From Toxoplasma gondii ME49 (taxonomy: Eukaryota; Apicomplexa; Conoidasida; Eucoccidiorida; Sarcocystidae): a stretch of DNA of 64,000 nt. The notes beneath the pieces were generated by a model that was given only the letters and a program-made list of their open reading frames with translations, searched no databases and was not told the DNA's origin. Numbering within the stretch: the first letter of the stretch is position 1; each line of letters starts with the position of its first letter. The position numbers and the translations under genes are program-made. Shown piece by piece: positions 12,401 to 23,700 of the stretch. Location of the stretch: assembly GCF_000006565.2 (NCBI RefSeq), contig NC_031476.1:4456900-4520899 (forward strand). The letters are read 5' to 3'.

Positions 12401-14760
12401 ACGAGTTTCTCAGACTTTTTCTTTAGTGCACCACGGAGAGCCTCGAGGTCGGTTCCTCCCGCGAGCGTAAAGGCGTCTGGAGTGGTGAGTTCGAAGATTC
12501 GCAGCATCGCTTTCAAGACGACCCACTTGAGAACTGTCTCTCTGCCTGATTCTTCGAATTCGGCGAGCGCTGTGTGAAGAACGAGACTCGGCAATCTGAG
12601 GAGCAGCGCTGGATTCCCCGATTTCTCGGTCTCGTTGCCGCTTCTGTCGGGACTCTCTCGGCCATCGCGGACTCCCTGCGCCTCTCGAATTTCAAAGAGT
12701 GATGACACATTCGAGTTCCAGAGAATTTCCAGTCTCTCAAACGGGGGGACTTCGTCCTCGGAAAACAGACGCTGCCTGTACACCTCCCAGGCCTTCTTCA
12801 GCTCGATCGTGGTCCTCTGGATCTTCTGCAGCTTCTCAGCGAGGGCGCCTTCGCTCTCGCGTTTTTCGCGAGATTCTGCCTCGTTTGCCCCGACCTTCAA
12901 CTCCGACATCAGCGCCTCCTTCTCAGTTCGCGTCACCCGCAAGTCTGCCCTCCTCGGCTCCTCTTCGCCTGCGCCAGCTGCAGAGAGCGCGACGGGTTCC
13001 GGTCTGCTCCGCGGAAGTCGCGCATGCAGAGCCGCAAAGAACTCGTCCACGAGGCGACAGGCGAGTGCGTAGTACCCACGAACGCCCTCAGCCGACTCGA
13101 GAGCGTCTCTCTTCCGGTCTCCTCCCACCGTGTCTTCCACGTGGATTCGACCTGTCGGACCCCCCGCAGCGGCCTCGAGAGCGCGAGCGGATTCGCGCTC
13201 GAGCAGCTGGCCTTCTAACTGACTCTGAAGCCTCAACGCAGCCTGCGTCACCTTCTGCCGCATGCAGTGGTGGGCGTAACGGAGGTCGTAGAGGTCCACA
13301 TCTGGAGTCAGAAAAGACGAGGAAAGCGATGAGGTGAAGACAGTCCCCTGGGCCGAGTGACCGAGGCGTTGCCGCTGAAGCTCGAGATGCTGCAACAGCA
13401 AGTACGGACCGCCATCTTGGAGGAAGAGGAGGCCGTCCGAGGGAGAAACGACGAGGTAGAAGAGCACGGTGTCGAGAGGCAAAGCGAGGAACTGGAGAGA
13501 GTTTCGGAATTCCTCTTTCGCTCTGAATGTGTCAACGAGGCTCTTGCGCGACTCTCCAGAATGCCCAGATAAGTACGACGACGACAGCGAAGCATGCTGG
13601 CGCTGAAGACGCGCCTCGCCTGACGGCAGTTGAGACACAATCAGCTTCTGGGGGGCGGCTGCTTCTGGGGAGCGAGCAGACGCGAGAGAAGCAGAAGCCG
13701 AAGGAGAAGAAGCGGCAGTGGAGGAAGGAGGAACACAGGACTGAGACGACGCGGGAGAAAGGGAAGACGCAGCGCCGAGAGAAAGCATCTCTCCCCACAT
13801 CTCCAAACCTGCGAGGCGATGCAGTGCCTCGGCTTCCGCCTCTTCTGACCGACTCCCGTCAGGCGAAGAGCCAAGAGAAGAGGAAGAGAAGGACGGAGAA
13901 GCCGTCGAGGAAGACACCGACGAGAGAGAAGCCGGGAGGAGAGAAGGAAAGGAAAAACGAGGAGAAGGAAGATAAGAGCATGTAGAAGCAGACTGGAGAG
14001 AAGAACCGAAGTGGAGAGAGACGCACTCGGGCGCTAGAACGGCTTGTCTGCGAGTGTCATGAGAACCTCTGGAGTCCCAGGGTCTCGAGAAGCCGCAGGC
14101 GCCCGGTCTCCCTCCATCGCCCCCCGCCGCTGTTGAAGAGGTGGAGAAAGGAGCAACGCCAGCGTGTCTGCGGGTCTCTGAATGCGTTTCGCGAACGCTT
14201 CTTTGTCGCGAGAAACTGTCTCTTTTACCGTCGCTCCCCGCATGCATGTGCATGCTCTCCGTGGCATCTGGCCGCCTCTGCAGAGCTCCACCTCGTCCCT
14301 CAGAGGCAGCGAGGAAAGAGGACGAAGGCGACGGAGAAGGAAGCGAGAGGAACGCAAGAAGAGAAGGACGGAGAGACGCGAAACGAGTCGAAGGAGAAGG
14401 AGAGGCAAAACGCGGAACGACGCGAGAAGGCAACGGGTGTTGTTCTCCTGCTCCCTGCCATGAAACGCTCCATACCGGCGCAACAAGAGAGGCAGAAGTC
14501 GGAGTGGATAGCCATCCCAGTTCACCTCGGCGGCCGGAGGAACCTCCGCAGGAACCCCCGCGAACGCTGCAGTGTACAGACACCGCGAGAGCGCCGGGAG
14601 AAAAGAGGCGGAGGAGGATGCATGCGGAGAAGAGGCACAGAGACAGGCGGAGAAAGACGGAGGAAGAAGGCCGACGCTTAGAAGGACGCGCGGTGCCTGA
14701 ACAGCTCACATCTCGGCTGCTGGGGGGCGAGGAAGGAACATGCAGGTATGGATGTCGCAT
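3416..14760 (-). CDS. Large multi-exon protein of unknown function (~2270 aa) with N-terminal hydrophobic leader
   Basis: Nine exons join in one frame: 12285-14760, 11530-11782, 9374-10046, 7928-8723, 6485-7056, 5508-6050, 4847-5236, 4520-4696 and 3416-4348 (minus strand). Every junction has GT/AG ends and the phases carry through, which supports one gene over two. The exon 6 and 7 starts are the least certain. The ATG at 14760 opens a basic, Ser/Pro-rich N terminus, followed at about residues 33-60 by a hydrophobic stretch that could be a signal anchor or the first part of an organelle leader. The rest is soluble-looking, with charged helical or coiled-coil blocks, Ser/Ala/Pro-rich low complexity, and an Asp run in exon 6. 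The motif WPFYV occurs twice, near residues 1532-1536 and 2221-2225, each after an acidic/Gln helix. I do not recognise the family and assign no function. An organelle (apicoplast or mitochondrial) location is possible but unproven. Confidence 0.72.
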
Positions 14761-16313
14761 CGCGAAGCGACGGAGAAAAAGGACAGCGAGAAGAAGTTGC
14801 AGAACTCGGAGCACCTGGAACAGGCAAGCCCAACGACGAGGAGACCGAGCAGCGACGGAGCAGAAGACACAGTCGAGATGGAAAACGGAAGCAGAGAAAA
14901 AAAAGGAAGAACCGAGACGAGAAAGAAGGCGGCGACGGAGGAGTGACGCGGGAGTGTCACGACAGAGGGAGAGACCAAGTGGAAGCGACCTTCCGCAGAA
15001 AGGAGGGAAGCTTCAAAGAGGAAGCCGCTGGGACTGGCGACAGTCGAGGACCGAGAAAAAGCGAGACGCTGAGAAAACCAGGTGAAAAAGAAGAGAAAAG
15101 AAAACGATGGGCAAACAAAGGACCGCAACGCGTATCGAGCAGGCTCCGAATCCTGAGGAGACGAGGAAAGGGAGGATCCAAAAACTCGGAAAGTCACAGG
15201 AGAATCGCCGACAAATGCGCCTGTTTAGAGAGAGACATCAGCGGTGACGTTGAGAAGCATCGTCAGCGGTTACTTGATCGAGAAAGAGAAGGCAACGGCG
15301 GACGGCGCCGAAGAGTCAGTGATGGAAGAAAGGCATACACAGAGCAGAACGCTCAATCTGAGCTTCCGCGTGGTGTGCACAGCACTCAAGAGATCGCCAC
15401 AGTTTTCGTCATTTCGACGAGAAAGGATGCGTCAGTCCTTTTCGTTTTCTCTCTTTCCAAGTTGCCTCCGTTCTCCTCCTGTCCCCTCCGTTTGCCGCAT
15501 TTCTCCGCAGCGTATCTGCCTGTGCGTCATCGTGCTTCGCAGACACTCGAGCAGACGACCGAGTTTCTTGTCTGAAGCGTCGCTGCCTGCCGCCCAGTTG
15601 TTGCTCAAAGGGCAGAGGGGAGAGACTTCGAGTTCGGACTCCGAGACACAGGCTTGCCTGATCTGTTCTGAAGAAGTTGTTTCTCGAGTTGCGAATCTCC
15701 CTCCTGCCAACTTCGCTGTGTACCAGGACTCGCTCGACAGAAGGAATCGTCGATGTTTCGGCGCCGCCCCGGCCTCGGGGCATTGAATCTCCGGTCGCTC
15801 GCGCTTTTTGTGTTCCTCGCGCAGCTTGGAAGAGCCGACGTTCGTCAACAAGCTTTAAAAAAAAACCGTGGCATCCACTGGGGTCCGACACTCTGAGAGC
15901 GAACTGAGGACTCGAGTGTGCGGTCGACATACGCCTCGCATGCAAGGCTGCAAGAAACGAGACGCAGGGAAAGCGACTCTCCGAACTTCCCCGCAAGAAA
16001 GTCGTCCTTCTGTAGCGCGAAAAAGAGGAGGTTGCCCGAAAGGAAAAAGAAAATCTGGAAATTTGCGACTGGGGCTAAAGCGCCGCGATCGGAGTGCCAG
16101 TCCGTGCGTCAAGTGGACCACAGCTCGTGTCTCGCGCCTTGCCGCCTCAGGACGACGAACGCGACAGAACAGTGACTTTCTCGATTTCTGTTTCCTTTTG
16201 TTTGCATCCACCACCCGCTGCAGAGCGGAAGCTGAGTGGAGACTTCGCACCAAGCGCGGATTCGAGAGTCAGCCGTTGTCTTGAGTTTTTTTGTTGGCCT
16301 CTGAAACAGAGTC

Positions 16314-16320
16314 TGCATGC
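16314..16320. promoter_or_regulatory. TGCATGC word, candidate ApiAP2 site
   Basis: A palindromic TGCATGC lies in the divergent intergenic region. Further copies sit at 17524-17530 and 17902-17908. The word is enriched in coccidian promoters and matches known AP2-domain preferences. Which gene these copies serve, if any, is inference. Confidence 0.35.
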
Positions 16321-16899
16321 AGCCCCGACACAAGTCGACAGCAGGCAGAAGAAGCGCGGCGCCGTGAAGAGACACCGGCAGTCGGCGAATCCGGGCAGCG
16401 TAGAAAACTTTGGCGAGTTTTTTTCTGACTCGACTTTCGTCAGTCTTTGCTCTCTTCTGTCAGCTCGACGCAGAAGGTGAATGAGCTGCGTTCAGAACTG
16501 GCACAAGACGACAGAGGGAAAGATACTACTCCTACACATTCTTCTTTCAGACACCCTTCTAAAAACTGCACTGGCGAGCTCGAGCTCTTGGATTTCTCTT
16601 TAGAGTTCCTCCGTCTACTCTGTTCTCGTGGAGGCAATGTTGTGAGCGCATAACGCGCTGCATCTGTCGCTTCCTAAGAGGAGAGACGGCAACTGCACGG
16701 TCTATCTGCGTTCAGAAATCTACAGGGAGACCCAGTGTGCGACGCGTTCTTGTAAAAGCAGCTCGAACGTTATTGTATCTACAAGTACGCAAAACGACTT
16801 GCGTAGAACTACAAAAATATGCGGATGCATGCGCGCGCAGTGCGTATCTAAGCGTATCTGTACATCTTCAGAAACACATGCAAACATATCTCTCTACAT

Positions 16900-16901
16900 C
16901 A

Positions 16902-16937
<36 letters not shown>

Positions 16938-16986
16938 TATACATATATATACATATATATACATATATATATATATACATATATAC

Positions 16987-17028
<42 letters not shown>
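16900..17028. repeat. (TA)n / TACA-interrupted microsatellite
   Basis: A run of about 130 bases is almost purely alternating T and A, with occasional C interruptions of the form ATACATATA. It is intergenic, like most TA tracts in this window. Confidence 0.95.
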
Positions 17029-17031
<3 letters not shown>

Positions 17032-18850
17032 TGTGTATTTGGCGTATGGTGCTGTCAGGGGTGAAAAAGTTGAAAGACGTGTGTGAGGCAAGGGCCGTTG
17101 TTGGTTTTTGGTTTTTTTATGAAGAATGTGGGCACCTCTTTCTGTCGCTTTCTGTGACATCTTGCTTGAGTTCGGTTTTTCTCCATTCCTTCAGTCGTCG
17201 CCACGAGAACGCGACCGTAAAGAGTATTCACAAAAGGTAGAAGGGGTCGTTCTTGCGTTTTTGCCGTTCGTAAAGGATGGCGATTTTTTCCAGTAACCGC
17301 ACGAACATTACTGTTCATAGATCGTCGACTGAGGTGGGTAAACCGTCGCACTCCATTCCCTTTGCACGGAGTAAAGAGGTCGCCGAAAGGAGGAGACCCT
17401 TTGAGGAAGAATCTGAAAACAAACAGTGTCTCCAGGCACCGTTCTTTCTTAGACACTGCCTCGCGACGCTCTGAGTGCTCCCTGTAGTTTCTCCATTTAG
17501 TATTCCACACGTTTTCCGGCCACTGCATGCAGCAACGGGGTCCTGACTCTGCAGATGCACCGTGGAGCCTTCCCAGTCTTGTCTTCCTTGGCACTGTTTC
17601 CCCCGTTCGAGCGGTCTTCTGTTCACTCAGCTTTCCGGTGCGCCCCGCTCTTGCGAGAGTGTATCAGTCTGAGGATAGACCTCTTCCTCACCCTGTGAAG
17701 TGCATCGTTGCAGTTTTTTCTCACAGTAGAATGCCGCACCAGCGAGAGTTTTGCGAAGCGAGTCACGCGCATGTCGACTTTGCCAGTGAGTTTCTGAAAC
17801 TCTGAATGAACAGCGCATCGTTCAAGACTCCTTCTTTACCGGAAACCTTATCCCTAGCCTCTCTCTGACGAAGGGCGACGCTGCTATGGACTCTCTTTCA
17901 CTGCATGCCTCTGTCTCGGGGGGCGCAGGACAGAACATCGGACTTTTCGACGAATGTCTCTCGACTTCCACGTTGACGGTTTTGGCGTAGTCTTCTTCTG
18001 GAACTCCACCCTTTGACCGACCGCCTTTCTCACAAAAGTCCTCTCCACTTCTTGCCATGATTATCGGGTGCGTCTCGAGGGGAGGTAGCGTCTAACATGT
18101 TTGATCCTTACTCGGCGCCTTCTGAGGGGTGTGCCGTGAACGTCTGAAATATCTTCCATGTGCCCTCAACGGATGCTAGCAATCCTGCAGGTTCCGATCT
18201 CGCGTTTCGCGTTGCCTGATCCTTCACTCTGTTTGTCGTCGAGAGCGCATCTTTGAGCCTTGCGCATGCGCTGTCCGTTTCCATCAGTTCCCCTCGTTCA
18301 CATGGACGGCTACACTCGCATGCGACATGGATAGTAAGAGTGGCGTCTCCCTCACACAACACCAGCATTCAGATGAAGGTTAGAGTGATGCCGCGCATTG
18401 TTCTGCATCACAAGAAACAGCAGACGATGCATTTCTTTCGTTGCTCTCCGGGGTCCACTCGGTGGAGTTCCAGAGCACTCGTCCACTTGCGCGACTTCTC
18501 CTTTTAAAGGATCAGCAGAGCGCACGGTGGAGACACACCACGACTTCAGGTGAACTGTCTACTTCCATGTACTTCCGCGGTTTTCCTTATTCTAGCTACA
18601 CCTTGCCTTTTTCCAGTCTTCGCTGCAGAGGTCTTCGTCCTCGCATGAACGTCGCGGGCGCCACTCTCGCGTTTTTTCCGAAGCCTCAGAAGCTTCTGCG
18701 GCTTCTGCTGCATCTGCTGGCCTGCACAAATGCACTTGTACACTTCCACTCTAACGAATTTTCACAGTCTCTCACACGCGTTCACATTCTCGTACACTTC
18801 CGCAGTCTGCAGGACGTCTTTACACCTTCGAATGAGACGGCCGCACACTC

Positions 18851-20406
18851 TTGAACTCTTCAGGAGGTCTCCAGACGTCCTCCGTAGCCTTAGAAAACGT
18901 AAAATGCCAGTCTGTACGAGGTACTATCTTGAACTCTTCAGGAGGTCTCCAGACGTCCTCCGTAGCCTTAGAAAACGTAAAATGCCAGTCTGTACGAGGT
19001 ACTATCTTGAACTCTTCAGGAGGTCTCCAGACGTCCTCCGTAGCCTTAGAAAACGTAAAATGCCAGTCTGTACGAGGTACTATCATGAACTCTTCAGGAG
19101 GTCTCCAGACGTCCCCCGTAGCCTTAGAAAAAGTAAAATGCCAGTCTGTACGAGGTACTATCTTGAACTCTTCAGGAGGTCTCCAGACGTCCTCCGTAGC
19201 CTTAGAAAAAGTAAGATGCCAGTCTGTACGAGGTACTATCATGAACTCTTCAGGAGGTCTCCAGACGTCCTCCGTAGCCTTAGAAAAAGTAAGATGCCAG
19301 TCTGTACGAGGTACTATCATGAACTCTTCAGGAGGTCTCCAGACGTCCTCCGTAGCCTTAGAAAAAGTAAAATGCCAGTCTGTACGAGGTACTATCATGA
19401 ACTCTTCAGGAGGTCTCCAGACGTCCTCCGTAGCCTTAGAAAAAGTAAAATGCCAGTCTGTACGAGGTACTATCTTGAACTCTTCAGGAGGTCTCCAGAC
19501 GTCCTCCGTAGCCTTAGAAAATGTAAAATGCCCGTCAGTACGAGGTACTATCATGAACTCTTCAGGAGGTCTCCAGACGTCCCCCGTAGCCTTAGAAAAA
19601 GTAAGATGCCAGTCTGTACGAGGTACTATCATGAACTCTTCAGGAGGTCTCCAGACGTCCTCCGTAGCCTTAGAAAAAGTAAGATGCCAGTCTGTACGAG
19701 GTACTATCATGAACTCTTCAGGAGGTCTCCAGACGTCCCCCGTAGCCTTAGAAAAAGTAAAATGCCAGTCTGTACGAGGTACTATCATGAACTCTTCAGG
19801 AGGTCTCCAGACGTCCCCCGTAGCCTTAGAAAAAGTAAAATGCCAGTCTGTACGAGGTACTATCTTGAACTCTTCAGGAGGTCTCCAGACGTCCCCCGTA
19901 GCCTTAGAAAAAGTAAGATGCCAGTCTGTACGAGGTACTATCATGAACTCTTCAGGAGGTCTCCAGACGTCCCCCGTAGCCTTAGAAAAAGTAAAATGCC
20001 AGTCTGTACGAGGTACTATCATGAACTCTTCAGGAGGTCTCCAGACGTCCTCCGTAGCCTTAGAAAAAGTAAAATGCCAGTCTGTACGAGGTACTATCAT
20101 GAACTCTTCAGGAGGTCTCCAGACGTCCTCCGTAGCCTTAGAAAAAGTAAAATGCCAGTCTGTACGAGGTACTATCATGAACTCTTCAGGAGGTCTCCAG
20201 ACGTCCCCCGTAGCCTTAGAAAAAGTAAAATGCCAGTCTGTACGAGGTACTATCATGAACTCTTCAGGAGGTCTCCAGACGTCCTCCGTAGCCTTAGAAA
20301 AAGTAAAATGCCAGTCTGTACGAGGTACTATCTTGAACTCTTCAGGAGGTCTCCAGACGTCCTCTGTAGCCTTAGAAAATCTAAAATGCCAGTCTGTACG
20401 AGGTAC
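18851..20406. repeat. 78-bp minisatellite, 20 tandem copies
   Basis: Unit starts fall exactly every 78 bases from 18851 to 20333, giving 20 copies; the last loses its final few bases. Copies differ mainly at four unit positions: 1 (T or A), 31 (T or C), 48 (C or A) and 53 (A or G). Each unit has a small inverted repeat (GTCT-CC-AGAC) and a GTAC-GAG-GTAC element. Because 78 is divisible by three and the unit has no stop in three frames, reading frames of 478-642 codons run through it on both strands. The array sits 340 bases upstream of the hydrolase start codon. Confidence 0.97.
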
Positions 20407-20745
20407 GTCGTTGCTGGCGATCTCGGTGAACGAGGATCACCCGTACCGTTCCTACAATCCGAAGCACAGCCCAGACCTACACAAGGCTGCTCGTTTTTCC
20501 AAGAAACTTGCATTTTTCTTGCCCAGTTCCTCTGCGTGGACTTCGCGGTCTCCACTTGACTGCTTTTGCGCCTCCTGCCTTGTTTCTTTCCGCGTCTGTG
20601 GCGATGCTTTTCCTCACCTCCCTTCTGCCAGGCGCATTTCTGAGGCGTTCCTGTGCCGTGGAGCTTCGCGCCGGTTCGCCGTGTGTGGTTTGTTTTCACC
20701 CTCACACTCAATGGAGTTGCAGCTTCTCGGCGACATAGGTGTGCG

Positions 20746-23700
20746 ATGGAACCGCCAGACAACGCACTTGACTTGCTGAACATCTGGAAAGACGAAATCG
20801 ATGCTCAAAACGTCAAAGTCGCCGCCGCGCCCGCGAGCGCCGGTGTGTATATCTGCACCGCGTCATGTTTCTGCGGGGCTCCCGTGCACCAGTTGCTGTT
20901 CTTCTTTTGAGGCTTGTAACTTGCAGTTGAGTCGCGCGTGGGTTCCTCCAGCGACTGGTGCTCGTTTTCTGTAAAAGCCAATGCCTTTTCGCGTCTTTTA
21001 GCAGCGAAAGCTCCACGAGAGAGGCTCTGATTTCTCCCTCGGCCCTCCGCTCGACGGTGAAACCGCGCGCCTGCACAGCGACTCTCGCGGTGACCGCTCG
21101 ACGCATGCGACTTTTTTGACACTGTTTTCCGCGCATGACCGCGAGAGACTCTTTTGTTTTGGACTGAAGAGAGTGCACCTTTCCAGCTGCGACGCGTTGA
21201 GTTCATTCGTGGATGTTCTGTTGTATCGCCTTCCTGCTCCACCAGATTCCCCGTCGGCCTTGCTGCCACTGTAGTAGCGGACAGCTTTTTACGCGCCTGA
21301 GAGTGCACCGCTGTGACGTCTCGTCCCCGCTTAGGGTGCCTCTCTGTTGAGAGCAACTGCAGGACGAGGAGTCGCGAGAAACGACCCTGAGAACTGAAGA
21401 AAATCGCGGGGCTTGGAAGCGTCGACCAGGGTGTCTTCGTCGCTCGTCAACTTTCGAGCAACCGACGCTTCCGCCGTCCTGCGCGGAGGACTCGGTCGAG
21501 AGTGGCGCGCATGAGTCCCCTGACGCTCCTCATCGCTCATTTCTTTCGTCGTTTTGGATTCCAGCTAACTCACGTCGTTCTTTCCAGTTTTCGCGTCGCG
21601 CCTATCTGCAGGGCAGTCTCTTCTCCGATGAAACAGGACGCCCCAGTGTGCTCCTGCTCTCGACTACCGAGACCTCGAAGAGAGCGAGCGCGTCCTCCAG
21701 GTTGATCTTTCGTGGTTCTCCCGCTCCACACTCGAGGAAGAGTTTGTTGCTCGCGCGGCCGCTGATGCTGAGGCGTTCGAAGAACGAACGTTGCGTGCAG
21801 CTGGACGAGAAGCGGGAGTAGCAGGTCCACGGCACTCCGCAGGCGCTCCCTTCTCACTGCCGAGAGCTCCGCGTTTCTCCTTCCCCTCTCAGGATGGCGT
21901 TGTTTTCGAGGGTGCGTTCTTGACAGAGCGAAACGAGAGACCGCATAAACGGAAGATCTGCGACAGAAGCAGACAGAGGACAAAACACAAGGCGAAAAGG
22001 CAGAAAACGAACGGGGACACTGCAGTGACAGAAACCTAGCACAACAAACAGAGGAAAGCGTCCTGGCAACCTTGACAGGCCGCGACAGTGACCAAGGAAG
22101 AGAGAAGCTCCCAGAGAGAAGAAGAGAAGAAGGGAGACTGGAGAAAAGCTCAGCGAAAGGGGGAGTGAAGTTTGAGTGCGAGACTTCGCGACGAAGGAGA
22201 AACGCGAGAAATCAACACAGCACAGAGTGTCACTCGTTTATCGATTTAACTTGCGCTTTGCCCAACCTCTGTAAGACCTTCCGCGAAGTGATCACCGTGT
22301 CTTGATCCCCTTTCGATGCCTCACTTTCCCATCTTTTGTATGCTCGCGTTTCTTCCCCATTCCTTCTTCTTCTGCTTGTGATGCTCTTTCTTCCTCTTTC
22401 ACCGTAAATGCACTCAATGTCTCCACGCGCTTCTTTCGCTGCTTCTCGCGAGCGTCTCTTCCTTCGTCTCTCCACGCTTCTTCTGCTCCTTCTCGTCGTC
22501 TCTGCGTCTCTCTCCCTCCTCTCTTTTCTTTCTCTCTTCTCCCTTGCTTCTTCCTCTCGTCGACTGCGAGACGCTTTGCGGCGACCGGCATACGGACAGT
22601 TTCGGCGCGTCCCCATATGGCCGCCGCTGATTCGTTCGCAGCGTGGACGCCTTCGTCTGTTTCTCTGTGACTTCCGCGGCGTTCAACCGTTTGCTTTCCA
22701 GGTAACAGAGCAGTATGGAGAGCTGGTGAACTTCATCATCCGCCCCCCTCGGGATGACGGCTACACAGACAGCGACCTGGGTCCTCCCAGTTTTCATCTG
22801 GGTCGCAAAGTCTTCAAACGCACTGGTACGTTTGTGTTCACTTTGTCGACAGCTTCTCGGTAAACGAAAAGAAAAACGCCGGAGCAGCTCGTGATGCTGT
22901 TCCCTCCGTCTTTTGAACGGTCCATCGACATCTTCCTCACTTTCTCCGTCCTCCTTTTGTCGGTTTTCCGCTTCTCTGTGATGCGGGCGTTCGGCCTAGT
23001 GCCGGTTTGTGCTCCTTCTTCGCGTTTCTCGCCTCCTCGTCGTTCGTTGCTCTTCTCTCCTGCGTCTCGCTGTCTCTGTCTTCGTTCCTGCCCACTCGCG
23101 CCTACCTCTCGTTTCTCTCTGTGACTTCGCTTGTTTCGCGAACATTAACTGCCTCACTCTGCATCAGGCGTCTCTGAGGACGGCGGCCATGGATTGTTCC
23201 TGAAACAAGAGGACTCATGTCTGGTGTCTGCAGTCTGCTTCTCGCGTCGGACGTTCCTCCTCTTTCTTTTTCTCGAACTTCTGTGGCACTCGACGCTTCC
23301 CAGTCGACGTTCTCGACCTTGTGTTTCTCGTTCCGCCTTCCCTGGAGGTTCTTTTCTCTCTCTCCTCCTGATGGACCTCTCTCGGTCTCACCTGTCTCTT
23401 GACTCTCGTTTCCGCATCACGTTTCTTTCTCGCCTCAAGCTCTTTTCTCCGTTCGCTTCTGAGGTCTTCTTTTTGGCCATGTCGTAGTTGTGTCTCTTTC
23501 TGCGCTTCTTCCCCGCGACTGCCTGGATTTTCTTTTGTTCTCAATTTCCTGCCCGGTCTTTGCAGACTTAGAACTGGCAAATCGACGAAATCAACGCCTG
23601 CAGTGCAGCCACTACGAGCCCACAGAACCGTAAGCTAAACTGCACTTGAAAAAGAAATTCTCGAGAATCGAGGAACGCAAAACGAAAAAAACAAAAAAAA

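Larger units (their letters stand above)
14761..20745. other. Divergent intergenic region of ~6 kb
   Basis: This separates the starts of the large minus-strand gene and the plus-strand hydrolase gene, so it should hold both promoters and 5' UTRs. It contains a (TA)n tract at 16900-17028, the 78-bp minisatellite at 18851-20406, and TGCATGC words at 16314-16320, 17524-17530 and 17902-17908, a word known as an ApiAP2-type promoter element in coccidia. Long open frames near 14141-15085 (plus) and 15409-15996 (minus) are Arg/Glu-rich, lack motifs, and look like by-products of purine-rich sequence. Confidence 0.55.

Noticed and set aside
14141..15085. A 314-codon Arg/Glu-rich plus-strand frame
   Set aside because: It is antisense to the Ser/Leu-rich first exon of the large minus-strand gene and to its upstream region; it has no motif.
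18730..20779. Repeat proteins of 609, 642 and 478 residues read through the 78-bp array
   Set aside because: All three frames exist only because the unit is a stop-free multiple of three. Variation shows no codon-position bias and no frame has a leader or flanking exon evidence.
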